Source of the DNA: Stenotrophomonas maltophilia
GTDB lineage: Bacteria > Pseudomonadota > Gammaproteobacteria > Xanthomonadales > Xanthomonadaceae
Length of the DNA: 64,000 nucleotides
Reading direction: 5' to 3'
Assembly (NCBI RefSeq): GCF_002138415.1
Contig: NZ_CP015612.1
Location: 4,504,001 to 4,568,000 of the forward strand
Shown here: positions 17,026-26,740 of the stretch, piece after piece
How the letters are laid out: every line of letters begins with the position of its first letter
Numbering within the stretch: the stretch's first letter is position 1
Notes under the pieces: generated by a model
The model's database searches: none
What the model saw: the letters and a program-made list of their open reading frames with translations, nothing else
What the model was told of the DNA's origin: nothing
Position numbers and translations under genes: made by a program

Positions 17026-18147
17026 ATGCGCTTGCTGACCCTTCTCCCCGCGCTGCTGCTGTTCGCCGCGCTGCCTGCCGCCGCCGATGCGCTGCGCTGT
17101 GGCGAATACCGCAGCACCGACGGTGGCATGGCGCTGATATTCACATCACCCAGCACCGGCTACCGCCGCGATGACGGCAGCGAGCCGGAGCCGCTGTGGG
17201 TCGATCGCAGTGCGGCGCAGACACGCCTGGTCATGCTCGACGATGGCGTGGCGGAGCCGATCCGGATCAGTGCCGATGGGCAGCGCATCGAGGACAGCGT
17301 GACGGTGGTCTACACCCTGCGCCAGTCCCGGGCCTGCACCGCCGAACCCGGCGCGGTGGCCGGCAGCTGCCGCGCTGCTGGCAGCTACTGCATGGTGCAG
17401 CTGCCAACGGCCTCGCCCAGCCATGCCCCGCGCGCCTGCGACGAGGGCGTGGGTGCGGGCTGCTCGGCGCTGCTGCGGCTGATGCGTGAGGGCAGTGCGG
17501 CGGATGCTGCCGATGACGCCGGCCCGGCCGTCTTCGAGCGCCCGCCGCCGTGCCGCGAACACACCGCCGGGCACGATCGGCAGGCCTGCGAAGCCATGAC
17601 CGACGATGCACTGGCCACTGCCATGCGGCGGGTGGCCCAACGGCTGGCACAGGAAGACGAAGACACGCTGGATGCGCCGCTTCCGGCCGCTGCACGCGAT
17701 CGCCTGCAGCAGTTGTGCCTGCAACACCGTGGTGGGCGCTTCTGCGTCGAAGTGGCCGCGCAGCAGCTGATCGCGCTGGAGCCCGCATTGGCGGTGCAGG
17801 CCCTGCAGGTCACCTGCGATGGCGGCCGCGTCAGTGCCTGCGAACGTACCGCACCATTGCGTGAACTCGGTGCCGACCTGCGCCTGGTGGCGCTCCAACA
17901 TGTGCCGTGTGGTCGCTACCAGGCTGACGGTGGCGTGATCGACATGCTCGACTTCGGCGATGGCACGCAGGCCCGCCTGCACGAAGACGCCGTCCAGCTG
18001 CAGCAGAACGGCGAAACCCATGTCCTGCGCCAGCTCGGCAATGGCGACCTGCTCGGCATGGATACCCACACCGGCTACCAGCGTTACCGGCCACTGCCCG
18101 ACGCGGCACAATGCACGCCCCCGCGCGAGGGCCAGGGTTCGCCGTAG
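17026..18147 (+). CDS. exported cysteine-rich protein, paralogue A
   Basis: 373 residues from ATG 17026, with AAGGA 8 bases upstream. The signal peptide is MRLLTLLPALLLFAALPAAA, ending near ADA. The mature part has many Cys, often in pairs (ACTAEPGAVAGSCRAAGSYC). Its last ~90 residues (CGRYQADGGVIDMLDFGDG ... LLGMDTHTGYQRY) match the same region of the next gene (CGNYRADGGLMDTLDFGDN ... LLGLDTWTRFQVF), so the two are tandem paralogues. The family is not recognised. A periplasmic location with disulfides is inferred. Confidence 0.78.
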   Translation: MRLLTLLPALLLFAALPAAADALRCGEYRSTDGGMALIFTSPSTGYRRDDGSEPEPLWVDRSAAQTRLVMLDDGVAEPIRISADGQRIEDSVTVVYTLRQSRACTAEPGAVAGSCRAAGSYCMVQLPTASPSHAPRACDEGVGAGCSALLRLMREGSAADAADDAGPAVFERPPPCREHTAGHDRQACEAMTDDALATAMRRVAQRLAQEDEDTLDAPLPAAARDRLQQLCLQHRGGRFCVEVAAQQLIALEPALAVQALQVTCDGGRVSACERTAPLRELGADLRLVALQHVPCGRYQADGGVIDMLDFGDGTQARLHEDAVQLQQNGETHVLRQLGNGDLLGMDTHTGYQRYRPLPDAAQCTPPREGQGSP

Positions 18148-18184
18148 CGCCAGGAGCTTCCCGTTCGATCGTCAAGGAGACGAC

Positions 18185-19801
18185 ATGCATTCACCCGCAC
18201 CGCGCCGCCGCTGGCTGGCCTGGGCCCTGCTGCTGGCCGCGCCGATGGCTGCCGCACAATCGCCGCAATGCGGCCTGTTCAAGGCCGATGAAGGCAGCAG
18301 CACGCTGCGCATCAGCTCACCCAACCGTGGCGAGCAGAAGCACTTCGGCAGTGCGCCGTCTCCGGTCGTGTTCCAGCAGATTGACGGAAAGCTGCAACTG
18401 GTGAATCTGGAGTACGGCCTGCCCAGTGCGCTGCAGGTGCGCGATCGTGGCCGCAGCGTCGAGGTGGATGGCACGGTCTACCTCCTGCAGGCCCCCGCAC
18501 AGTGCGCCGCAGCCGCCACGCCGGCTGCAGGCAGCTGCCTGGCTGATGCGACGGCGTGCCTGGACAACCGTCGCGAAGCGACCCCGACCGCGCTGGAAGC
18601 AGGGTGCCGGGAAGGCGTGCCCGGCATGTGCCTGCAACTGGCTGATCGTTGGCATGAGGAGGCCAAACCCACGGTCGAGGCCGATCCCGCCTTGGCAAAG
18701 GCAGCGCTCGACGCCGCCCTGTCCGGCATCAAACTCCCCGCCGCCTGTGACGATGGTGGCTTCGAACGGGGAACCCCGGCGTGTGCCGCCGCGCTCGAGG
18801 CCGACCCCGCAGTGCAGGAGCAGTTGGTCAAGGCCGCGATGACGGCCGCCATGACCGAAGCCATGGTGACGATGACGGCGCCGACCGTGCCGGTGATCAT
18901 TCCGACTGAGCGGCGGCAACAGTTGTTGCGGCTGTGCCGCGAGGTACCGCATGGCGGCTTCTGCACCCGCGTGGCTGAGCTGTCCTGGGAGGCGGGAGAT
19001 CCCCTGCAGGCAGTGCAGGCCCTGGCTGCGGCCTGCACCCCCGGCAATGACACCGTCACCTGCGAGCGCCTGCCGGCACTGCAGGCGGTGGGTGCATCGT
19101 TGCAACCGCAGCCGGCAACGGTCCTGCCCTGCGGCAATTACCGGGCCGACGGCGGCCTGATGGACACGCTGGACTTTGGTGACAACGGCTTGGTCGGCGT
19201 TGGCTGGAACAGCCATCTTCGCGCGCGCGTCGAAGAGGGCGACATCCGCATCCGCCACGACCGGGGCGGCGACTTCGTGCTGCGCCCGCTGCCTGGCGGC
19301 CAACTGCTGGGCCTGGATACCTGGACCCGCTTCCAGGTGTTCGTCCCCACTGGCGAGGGCTCGAGCCGCTGCAGTGCACCGAAGCAGTTCAAGGTGCTGC
19401 CACTGCCACAGGATTGCCCGCTGGCGTTGGCCAACGAGGACGGGGCCGAAGCCTGCTGCGCACAGGGCAAGCTGCAGGGCTGCAACATTCTCGGCAACCG
19501 CCTTGCGCTGTCCGGGAACTGGTTGCAGGCCGCCGGGCACTACACCACGGTCTGCCGCGCTGGCGTCCGCGAGGGCTGCGAGAACCTGGTCACCGCTCAA
19601 GGCAACGGTGCGGATGTGGACGCACGGGCAACCCTGGAGCAGCTGTGCAAGGCCGACCGCAGCGGCCTGCATGTGGCCTGCGACGTACTCGGCACCCAGA
19701 ACTGGGAGCTGATCACGCTGGATGGTGCCCTGCAGAAGGCGGTTGACGAGGCGGCCGTGGACGACGCTCCGGCGCCGCGCAATTCCAACCGCAAGCGCTG
19801 A
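18185..19801 (+). CDS. exported cysteine-rich protein, paralogue B, with Sel1-like C-terminal part
   Basis: 538 residues from ATG 18185, preceded by AAGGAG. The signal peptide is in MHSPAPRRRWLAWALLLAAP with cleavage near AAAQS. The N-terminal ~380 residues parallel paralogue A throughout. The extra C-terminal ~130 residues have spaced Cys and small-residue helices (CCAQGKLQGCNILGNRLALS, CRAGVREGCENLV) that recall Cys-containing Sel1/TPR-like repeats. Function is unknown. The pair most likely arose by duplication, followed by gain or loss of the C-terminal part. Confidence 0.78.
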   Translation: MHSPAPRRRWLAWALLLAAPMAAAQSPQCGLFKADEGSSTLRISSPNRGEQKHFGSAPSPVVFQQIDGKLQLVNLEYGLPSALQVRDRGRSVEVDGTVYLLQAPAQCAAAATPAAGSCLADATACLDNRREATPTALEAGCREGVPGMCLQLADRWHEEAKPTVEADPALAKAALDAALSGIKLPAACDDGGFERGTPACAAALEADPAVQEQLVKAAMTAAMTEAMVTMTAPTVPVIIPTERRQQLLRLCREVPHGGFCTRVAELSWEAGDPLQAVQALAAACTPGNDTVTCERLPALQAVGASLQPQPATVLPCGNYRADGGLMDTLDFGDNGLVGVGWNSHLRARVEEGDIRIRHDRGGDFVLRPLPGGQLLGLDTWTRFQVFVPTGEGSSRCSAPKQFKVLPLPQDCPLALANEDGAEACCAQGKLQGCNILGNRLALSGNWLQAAGHYTTVCRAGVREGCENLVTAQGNGADVDARATLEQLCKADRSGLHVACDVLGTQNWELITLDGALQKAVDEAAVDDAPAPRNSNRKR

Positions 19802-19855
19802 GCCCGCCAGGGCCTGTCCGCAGCTTCGGGCGGGCCCTGCGGTAAAGTACGCGCC

Positions 19856-20752
19856 ATGAACGAATTCGAGCGCGTGCGCGCCTACCTCACCGACCTGCAG
19901 GACCGCATCTGTGCGGCGATCGAGGCCGTCGATGGCCAGGCCCGCTTCCAGGAAGACCTGTGGCAGCGTGCCGAGGGCGGTGGCGGGCGTACCCGCGTGC
20001 TGCGCGACGGTGCGGTGTTCGAGCAGGCCGGCATCGGCTTCTCCGACGTGGCCGGCAGCCGCCTGCCGCCGTCGGCCTCGGCCAACCGTCCGGAACTGGC
20101 CGGCGCCTCCTGGCGCGCCACCGGCGTGTCGCTGGTGTTCCACCCGCTCAACCCCTACGTGCCGACCACCCATGCCAACGTGCGCTTCTTCCAGGCGCAG
20201 CGCGACGGCGAAGTGGTGGCCAGCTGGTTCGGCGGCGGCTTCGACCTGACCCCGTTCTATCCGTTCGACGAGGACGTGCAGCACTGGCACCGGGTCGCGC
20301 GCGACCTGTGCGCACCGTTCGGCGATGAGCGCTACGCCGCACACAAGCGCTGGTGCGACGAGTATTTCTTCCTGCGCCACCGCAATGAAACGCGCGGCGT
20401 CGGCGGCCTGTTCTTCGACGACCTGCACGGCGATTTCGAGCGCGATTTCGACTATCTGCGTGCGGTCGGCGATGGCTTCCTGGATGCCTACCTGCCGATC
20501 GTGCAGCAGCGCAAGGACACCACCTACGGCGGGCGCGAACGCGAGTTCCAGCTGTACCGTCGCGGCCGCTATGTGGAGTTCAACCTGGTCTATGACCGCG
20601 GCACCCTGTTCGGGCTGCAGAGCGGTGGCCGCAGCGAAAGCATCCTGATGAGCCTGCCGCCGCGGGTGCGTTGGGAGTACGGCTTCAGTCCGGAAGCGGG
20701 CAGCGCCGAGGCACGCCTGGCCGATTACCTGGTGCCGCGCGACTGGCTCTGA
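19856..20752 (+). CDS. hemF: oxygen-dependent coproporphyrinogen III oxidase
   Basis: 298 residues from ATG 19856. Conserved blocks are visible along the chain: [67 protein letters not shown], and [20 protein letters not shown] with [11 protein letters not shown]. The length is typical of HemF. The enzyme converts coproporphyrinogen III to protoporphyrinogen IX in heme synthesis and needs oxygen. It stands alone, with 54 bases between it and paralogue B. Confidence 0.97.
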   Translation: MNEFERVRAYLTDLQDRICAAIEAVDGQARFQEDLWQRAEGGGGRTRVLRDGAVFEQAGIGFSDVAGSRLPPSASANRPELAGASWRATGVSLVFHPLNPYVPTTHANVRFFQAQRDGEVVASWFGGGFDLTPFYPFDEDVQHWHRVARDLCAPFGDERYAAHKRWCDEYFFLRHRNETRGVGGLFFDDLHGDFERDFDYLRAVGDGFLDAYLPIVQQRKDTTYGGREREFQLYRRGRYVEFNLVYDRGTLFGLQSGGRSESILMSLPPRVRWEYGFSPEAGSAEARLADYLVPRDWL

Positions 20753-20835
20753 TGGATGTCGTCGCGCTGGGCAAGGGCCTGGTGGGCACGCGTAGGCGGT
20801 GAAGGGCGGCCGAGCCTGGGCCCGGCGCTACAAGA

Positions 20836-21315
20836 TCAGGTGTGCTTCCGCGCGATGATCGTGATGTGCCCGGTCGTCTCCAGCAGCGCGACCTGCACGT
20901 CTTCGATCCGCAGCCCGCCCTGCTGGCGCAGCGCGGCATCGAAATCGGCCCGGCTGATCAGTTCGCGGCGGAGAACGCCCTCCAACAGCCGGCCATCACG
21001 CGCGATCACGGTGGGCTCTCCTTCGATCATCCGCTCCATGCGCCGATTCCGGGTGGTCAACCAGCCCACCCCATAGTTCAGCACGATCAGGGTGGCCGCC
21101 AGCAGCAGGCCACCGCCCAGCGAGGTGTCGGTGCCCAACAGCGCGTTCTGCACCGCGTTGCCCAGCAGCACGATCAGCAGCACGTCGAAGGGCGTGATCT
21201 GCCCCAGAGCCCGCTTGCCACCGAGCCGGACCATGCCCAGCACCACGACATACACCACCACTGCGCGCAGGATGAACTCCCACCACGGCATGGCCAGAGC
21301 GAACAGGTCGGGCAT
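20836..21315 (-). CDS. DUF421 (YetF-like) membrane protein
   Basis: 159 residues from ATG 21315 (MPDLFALAMPWWEFILRAVV). Three membrane segments fill residues ~12-85, including VLGMVRLGGKRALGQITPFD, the family hallmark, and DVLLIVLLGNAVQNALLG. A short cytoplasmic domain follows (EGEPTVIARDGRLLEGVLRR, then ISRADFDAALRQQG). Starts further upstream would read through the sX13-like RNA terminator, so they were rejected. Function of the family is not settled. Confidence 0.88.
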   Translation of the reverse strand: MPDLFALAMPWWEFILRAVVVYVVVLGMVRLGGKRALGQITPFDVLLIVLLGNAVQNALLGTDTSLGGGLLLAATLIVLNYGVGWLTTRNRRMERMIEGEPTVIARDGRLLEGVLRRELISRADFDAALRQQGGLRIEDVQVALLETTGHITIIARKHT

Positions 21316-21379
21316 TGTCTTCCCCTGCGGAGCGGTGGCCCAGCGTGGCGCAGGCCATGGCGTCTGGCAACGGCACAAA

Positions 21380-21502
21380 TAAAAAGCCCCGCTGACCAGG
21401 GGGAGGTCAACGGGGCCGGGGAACGGGCACTTGGGGAGGAGTCCCCGTTCCGAGATCTGCTCCAGGGGATGGGAGAGATCCACAACAGGCATTGCGCCTG
21501 TC
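21380..21502 (-). ncRNA. sX13-like small RNA with four hairpins and C-rich loops
   Basis: Downstream of polA on its strand, TATAAC (21512-21507) can serve as -10; the -35 is weak. From about 21502 the RNA folds into: ACAGGC/GCCTGT (21485-21501); GATCT/AGATC with loop CTCCCATCCCCTGGAGC (21454-21480); GGAACGGG/CCCGTTCC with loop GACTCCTCCCCAAGTG (21420-21451); and a terminator (21386-21416) with loop TCCCCCT followed by TTTTTATT. Size (~122 nt), C-rich loops and the polA location match what I recall of sX13 from Xanthomonas, an Hfq-independent regulator that pairs with G-rich mRNA sites. Confidence 0.75.
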
Positions 21503-21643
21503 GGGAGTTATAGAAGCACTCCGAACACTAACGGTTCGTGAAGGGGCCCAATTTAATGAACCTCCATCAGGGCAACATTCATGATCGAGTCAGAAACCTC
21601 TGACAGATGAACGAATTCACGTCGTTTTCGGCCTGAAACACCC

Positions 21644-24418
21644 TCAATGCGCTTCGTCCCAGTTGTTGCCAATGCCGGTATCGACCACCAGCGGCACTCG
21701 CAGTTTGGCCGCTTGCGACATGCGCTCGACTACCTGCAAACGCAACTCCTCGACGAAACTGCTTTCGGTTTCGAACACCAGTTCATCGTGCACCTGCAGG
21801 ATCATCCGCGCCGGTGCGCCGCTGTCACGCAACCACTTATCCACGTCCACCATCGCGCGCTTGATGATGTCGGCGGCGGTGCCCTGCATCGGCGCGTTGA
21901 TCGCGGCACGCTCGGCACCGGCGCGCAGGCCCTGGTTACGTGCATGAATGTCGTTCAGGTACAGGCGGCGGCCGAACAGCGTTTCCACATAGCCCTGGTC
22001 GCGGGCCTGCTGGCGCATCCGCTCCATGAAGTCACGCACGCCCGGGTAGCGGCTGAAGTACAGCGCCACGTAGTCCTGCGCCTGGCCGCGGTCGATACCC
22101 AGGTTGCGGGCCAGGCCGAAGGCGCTCATGCCGTACATCAGGCCGAAGTTGATCGCCTTGGCGGCACGGCGCTCGTTCGGGGTCACCTCCTCCAGCGTGC
22201 GCCCGAACACCTCGGCGGCGGTGGCACGGTGCACGTCGGCGCCCTGCTCGAAGGCACGCACCAGGCCCGGGTCTTCGGACAGGTGGGCCATGATCCGCAG
22301 CTCGATCTGCGAATAGTCGGCCGCCAGCAGCTGGAAGCCCTCCGGGGCGATGAACGCGCGGCGGATGCGGCGGCCGTCCTCGGTGCGGATCGGGATGTTC
22401 TGCAGGTTCGGGTCCGACGAGGACAGGCGGCCGGTGGCGGCACCGGACTGGTGGTAGCTGGTATGCACCCGGCCGGTGTCCGGGTTGACCATCTCCGGCA
22501 GCTTGTCGGTGTAGGTGCTGCGCAGCTTGGCCAGGCCCCGGTAGTCGAGGATCACCCGCGGCAACTCGTGCTGGTCGGCAATCGCCTCCAGCGCCTCTTC
22601 ATTGGTGCTGGGCTGGCCCTTCGGGGTCTTCACCACCGCCGGCAGCTTCAGTTCGTCGAACAGCACCGCCTGCAGCTGCTTGGGCGAATCCAGGTTGAAG
22701 CTGCGGCCGGCCAGCTCGGTGGCCTTCTGCTGTGCGGCCAGCATGCGCGAGGACAGGTCCTGGCTCTGCCGGCGCAGTTCGTCGGTGTCGATCCGCACGC
22801 CGTTGGCTTCGATCGTGGTCAGCACCGGCACCAGCGGCATCTCGATGTCGCGGTACACGCTGTCCAGCGCCGGCACGGCCAGCAGCTGCGGCTGCAGCGC
22901 CCGGTGCAGCCGCAGGGTGACGTCGGCGTCCTCGGCCGCATAGCGGCTGGCTTCATCGATGCCCACCTGCGAGAACGGAATCTGCTTGGCGCCCTTGCCG
23001 GCCACGTCCTCGAACTTGATGGTGTTGTAGCCCAGGTAACGCAGGGCCAGCGAATCCATGTCGTGGCGGGTGGCGGTGGAATTGAGCACGAAGCTCTCGA
23101 GCATGGTGTCCTCGTGGTAGCCCTGCACCTCCACGCCGTGGCGGCGCAGCACATGCAGGTCGTACTTGCCATGCTGGCCCAGCTTTTTCTTCGCCGGGTC
23201 CTGCAGCACCGGGCGCAGTGCATCCAGCACCTGCTGCATCGGCAGCTGGGCCGGCGCACCCGGGTAATCGTGACCGACCGGGATGTAGGCGGCCTTGCCC
23301 GGCTCGACCGCCAGGCTGATGCCCACCAGGCGTGCGCGCATCGCGTCCAGTGCATCGGTTTCGGTGTCGAAACTGATCAGGTCCGCCTGCTGCAGACGCT
23401 CGACCCAGGCCTGCAGCTGCTCGGCCGTCAGCACGGTCTCGTATTCACCCGGCACGGCCAGCGCCGGATCCAGCGTGCCCGCTGCCGGTGCCTCAGCGCT
23501 GCCACGGGCGAAGCCAGCAGCGGTGCCACGCAGGCTTGGGGTGGCTTCGCTGGCGGCGGTCGGCGCCGGCAGCGGCGCACCTAGCTCCTTCAATGCCTGG
23601 GTGAAGCCGTAGCGCGCATACAGCTCGGTCAGCTCCGGCACGTCCTGCTCGCGCAGGGCCAGCGTGGTCGGGCTGGCGTCCAGCTCCACGTCGGTGCGGA
23701 TGGTTACCAGCTCGCGGTTCAGCGGCAGGCGCTCCAGCGCCGCGCGCAGGTTCTCGCCGATCTTGCCCTTCATGGTCGGCGCGGCTGCCATCACGCCGTC
23801 CAGGTGCTGGTACTCGGCCAGCCACTTGGCGGCGGTCTTCGGCCCGCATTTCTCCACGCCCGGCACGTTGTCGACGGTGTCGCCCATCAGCGCCAGCAGG
23901 TCGATGATCTGGTCGGCGCGCACGCCGAACTTGTCCATCACCGCCGCATCCGAATCCATGCGGCTGCCGGTCATGGTGTTGACCAGTTCGATGCCCGGGC
24001 GCACCAGCTGGGCGAAATCCTTGTCGCCGGTGGAGATGGTCACCTTCAGGTCCTGCGCCAGGCCCTGCAGGGCCAGCGTGCCGATCACATCGTCGGCCTC
24101 CACGCCAGGGATGCGCAGGATGCTGATGCCCAGCGCTTCGACGATGCGGCACATCGGCTCAACCTGGCTGCGCAGCTCATCGGGCATCGGCGGGCGGTTG
24201 GCCTTGTACTGGTCGTACAGGTCATCACGGAAGGTCTTGCCCGGCGCATCGACCACGAACGCCACGTAGGCCGGGCGCTCCTTCAGTGTCGAGCGCAGCA
24301 TGTTGACCACGCCGAACAGCGCGCCGGTGGGTTCGCCCTGTGCATTGGACAGGGGCGGCAGCGCGTGGAACGCGCGGTACAGGTAACTGGACCCGTCGAT
24401 CAGGACTAATCTGCTCAT
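21644..24418 (-). CDS. polA: DNA polymerase I
   Basis: 924 residues from ATG 24418 (MSRLVLIDGSSYLYRAFHAL). The 5'-3' exonuclease occupies ~1-290 (VAFVVDAPGKTFRDDLYDQY, PGVEADDVIGTLAL, STGDKDFAQLV). The 3'-5' proofreading domain at ~330-520 keeps DLISFDTETDALDAM, so it should be active. The polymerase domain at ~520-924 has LLAADYSQIELRIMAHLS, RRAAKAINFGLMYGMSAFGL and ILQVHDELVFE. It acts in Okazaki fragment processing and excision repair. An sX13-like RNA gene follows it. Confidence 0.98.
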   Translation of the reverse strand: MSRLVLIDGSSYLYRAFHALPPLSNAQGEPTGALFGVVNMLRSTLKERPAYVAFVVDAPGKTFRDDLYDQYKANRPPMPDELRSQVEPMCRIVEALGISILRIPGVEADDVIGTLALQGLAQDLKVTISTGDKDFAQLVRPGIELVNTMTGSRMDSDAAVMDKFGVRADQIIDLLALMGDTVDNVPGVEKCGPKTAAKWLAEYQHLDGVMAAAPTMKGKIGENLRAALERLPLNRELVTIRTDVELDASPTTLALREQDVPELTELYARYGFTQALKELGAPLPAPTAASEATPSLRGTAAGFARGSAEAPAAGTLDPALAVPGEYETVLTAEQLQAWVERLQQADLISFDTETDALDAMRARLVGISLAVEPGKAAYIPVGHDYPGAPAQLPMQQVLDALRPVLQDPAKKKLGQHGKYDLHVLRRHGVEVQGYHEDTMLESFVLNSTATRHDMDSLALRYLGYNTIKFEDVAGKGAKQIPFSQVGIDEASRYAAEDADVTLRLHRALQPQLLAVPALDSVYRDIEMPLVPVLTTIEANGVRIDTDELRRQSQDLSSRMLAAQQKATELAGRSFNLDSPKQLQAVLFDELKLPAVVKTPKGQPSTNEEALEAIADQHELPRVILDYRGLAKLRSTYTDKLPEMVNPDTGRVHTSYHQSGAATGRLSSSDPNLQNIPIRTEDGRRIRRAFIAPEGFQLLAADYSQIELRIMAHLSEDPGLVRAFEQGADVHRATAAEVFGRTLEEVTPNERRAAKAINFGLMYGMSAFGLARNLGIDRGQAQDYVALYFSRYPGVRDFMERMRQQARDQGYVETLFGRRLYLNDIHARNQGLRAGAERAAINAPMQGTAADIIKRAMVDVDKWLRDSGAPARMILQVHDELVFETESSFVEELRLQVVERMSQAAKLRVPLVVDTGIGNNWDEAH

Positions 24419-24516
24419 GGGTCGATTCTACGCGCCCGTGCCTGCATCGCGGCGACACGGCAGGCGCCCGGCGATGGGGCATAATCAAGGCTCTTTCCAG
24501 GCAAAGGCCCCCGCCG

Positions 24517-24801
24517 ATGAAGACCCTGATGCTGGCTTCCCTGCTCCTGCTCGCTGGCTGCGCCAGCATGGGTGGCGCGGGCGCTCCCCCGGTGGACGTC
24601 AAGGGCGCGGATGTGTCCAAGCGCACCATGGACAACGGCGATGTCATCGAGGAATACCGCGTATCCGGCCAGCTGCGCATGGTCAAGGTGACCCCGTCGC
24701 GCGGTGCCCCGTTCTACATGTACGACAAGAACGGCGATGGCCGTTTCGACAACGACAAGGACGGCGTGTCGCCGGTGTACTGGAAGCTGTACAGCTGGTG
24801 A
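24517..24801 (+). CDS. DUF2782-type lipoprotein
   Basis: 94 residues from ATG 24517, divergent from polA. A lipoprotein signal ends in the lipobox LLLLAGCAS, with Cys at residue ~15. The core YRVSGQLRMVKVTPSRGAPF and MYDKNGDGRFD is the pattern of the DUF2782 proteins found next to polA in many gammaproteobacteria. Function is unknown. The DxNxDGxxD segment resembles a calcium-loop motif, but no binding is established. Confidence 0.85.
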   Translation: MKTLMLASLLLLAGCASMGGAGAPPVDVKGADVSKRTMDNGDVIEEYRVSGQLRMVKVTPSRGAPFYMYDKNGDGRFDNDKDGVSPVYWKLYSW

Positions 24802-24808
24802 TGTGGCC

Positions 24809-24847
24809 GGGGTCGGATCCCTTTCCACAGGAAAGGGCTCTGACCCC
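24809..24847. repeat. GGGGTC palindrome, copy 1
   Basis: The arm GGGGTCGGATCCCTTTCC faces GGAAAGGGCTCTGACCCC across ACAG. The arms pair except for an internal mismatch (GGATC opposite GCTCT). The same layout recurs at 29218, 30747, 47062 and 63620 in this window. Confidence 0.85.
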
Positions 24848-24872
24848 ATCAAGGCGATCGGCACGGCCCCCA

Positions 24873-24909
24873 CAAAAAACAACGCCGGCGCGCATCCTGC
24901 GGCCGGCGT
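24873..24909 (-). terminator. Rho-independent terminator of the universal stress protein gene
   Basis: On the minus strand ACGCCGGC pairs with GCCGGCGT (24909-24882) and is followed by TGTTTTTTGTG. It lies 27 bases after the usp stop. Confidence 0.85.
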
Positions 24910-24936
24910 CGGGTCCCCTCCCCGGGAACGCTTGAA

Positions 24937-25383
24937 TCAGCGGATGACCAGCACCGGCAGCGTGCTGCGTGCCAGCACTTCGGCGGTCTGGCTGCCCAGC
25001 AGCACGCGGGTCACGCCACGGCGGCCGTGCGAGGTCATCACGATCAGGTCGCTGTTGCGCTCGCCGGCGGTCTCGATGATGCCGTCAGCCGCGTAGCGGT
25101 CCAGCACGTGCACCGGATTGGCCGTGATGCCCTGTTCGGCCGCCTTGGCCAGCGCCGGCTGCAGCACCTTCTGCGCACCTTCCTCGCGGTCGGCCTTGTA
25201 CTCGGGGCTGTTCATGTAGCCCACGCTCCAGCCCATGGCGTCGTACATGCCGACGGCCCACGGCTCGGAAACGGTCACGATATCGACCTCGGCGTTGAGG
25301 TCCTTGGCCAGCTCCAGGCCCTTGGCCAGGCCCTTGTCGGCCAGCTCGGATCCGTCGGTGGCAATCAGGATGCGCTTGTACAT
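24937..25383 (-). CDS. universal stress protein (UspA family)
   Basis: 148 residues from ATG 25383 (MYKRILIATDGSELADKGLA). The ATP-binding type signature is present near the C-terminus: MTSHGRRGVTRVLLGSQTAE followed by LPVLVIR, fitting G-x2-G-x9-G-S/T. The DG near residue 10 matches the N-terminal nucleotide contact. A single-domain, ATP-binding Usp is expected, cytoplasmic and stress-related. Its own terminator lies just downstream, so it is a single-gene unit. Confidence 0.95.
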   Translation of the reverse strand: MYKRILIATDGSELADKGLAKGLELAKDLNAEVDIVTVSEPWAVGMYDAMGWSVGYMNSPEYKADREEGAQKVLQPALAKAAEQGITANPVHVLDRYAADGIIETAGERNSDLIVMTSHGRRGVTRVLLGSQTAEVLARSTLPVLVIR

Positions 25384-25549
25384 GATGGGGCTCCGTGGCG
25401 GTCTGCCAGATGGGAACAACACCATTGCACACCGGATGTGCAGGGCGCGCCTTGAGCAGGATCAATCCAGCGCCGCGCATTGGCCCGTGCGCATCGTCAC
25501 GTGGTATCGGGACAGGCTCGGCCCGCCCTCTTCTGTAGCAACTGTCTTG

Positions 25550-26476
<927 letters not shown>

Positions 26477-26479
26477 CTA

Positions 26480-26660
26480 GGCTGACAGGGCCGAGAGCTC
26501 CCCCCGCTTGCCCAGTCTTATCAGTGCGAGCGCCAACTCGATCAACTGTTCGGGCGGATCAGGGAGAAACCGGCGCGGAGATCCTTGCTACAGAGCGATC
26601 GAAAAGACCTAGAGCCGAACGGTCGTCCGCGCCGGGCTCTCGGCACCTAAGGTGCCAGAG
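26480..26660 (-). ncRNA. predicted bridge RNA of the IS110 element
   Basis: Minus-strand leader of the transposase. After a 5' hairpin (GGCACC/GGTGCC, 26656-26642), a 10-bp stem CCGGCGCGGA/TCCGCGCCGG (26635-26626 with 26579-26570) closes a loop. This loop holds TCGGCTCT (26618-26611), identical to the left target next to the CT core, a small apical hairpin (GGTC/GATC), and TCTGTAG (26594-26588), complementary to the right target CTACAGA. A second loop (26557-26504) holds ACAGTTG (26549-26543), identical to the element's right end, an apical hairpin CGAG/CTCG, and GATAAG (26522-26517), complementary to CT-TATC at the left end. This is the target-loop/donor-loop order of the IS621 bridge RNA. 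Exact ends are estimates. Confidence 0.82.
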
Positions 26661-26672
26661 TCGGAAGAGATA

Positions 26673-26729
26673 AGAGCCGAGCCCATGCTCGGCTTCGGAT
26701 GCATGAGCCGAGCATGGGCTCGGCCCTAC
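26673..26729. repeat. SMAG inverted pair interrupted at one end by the IS110 element
   Basis: Two palindromic arms, GAGCCGAGCCCATGCTCGGC and GCCGAGCATGGGCTCGGC, face each other. The right end closes with CCCTAC, the complement of GTAG. The left GTAG is cut between AC and CT by the IS110 insertion; the missing bases lie beyond the element at 25537. Confidence 0.85.
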
Positions 26730-26740
26730 AACAATGTCGC

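Noticed and set aside
21647..23584. A 645-codon open frame on the strand opposite polA
   Set aside because: It is the mirror of the polA codon pattern in high-GC DNA, with His/Gln/Arg-rich sequence and no domain; polA is certain.
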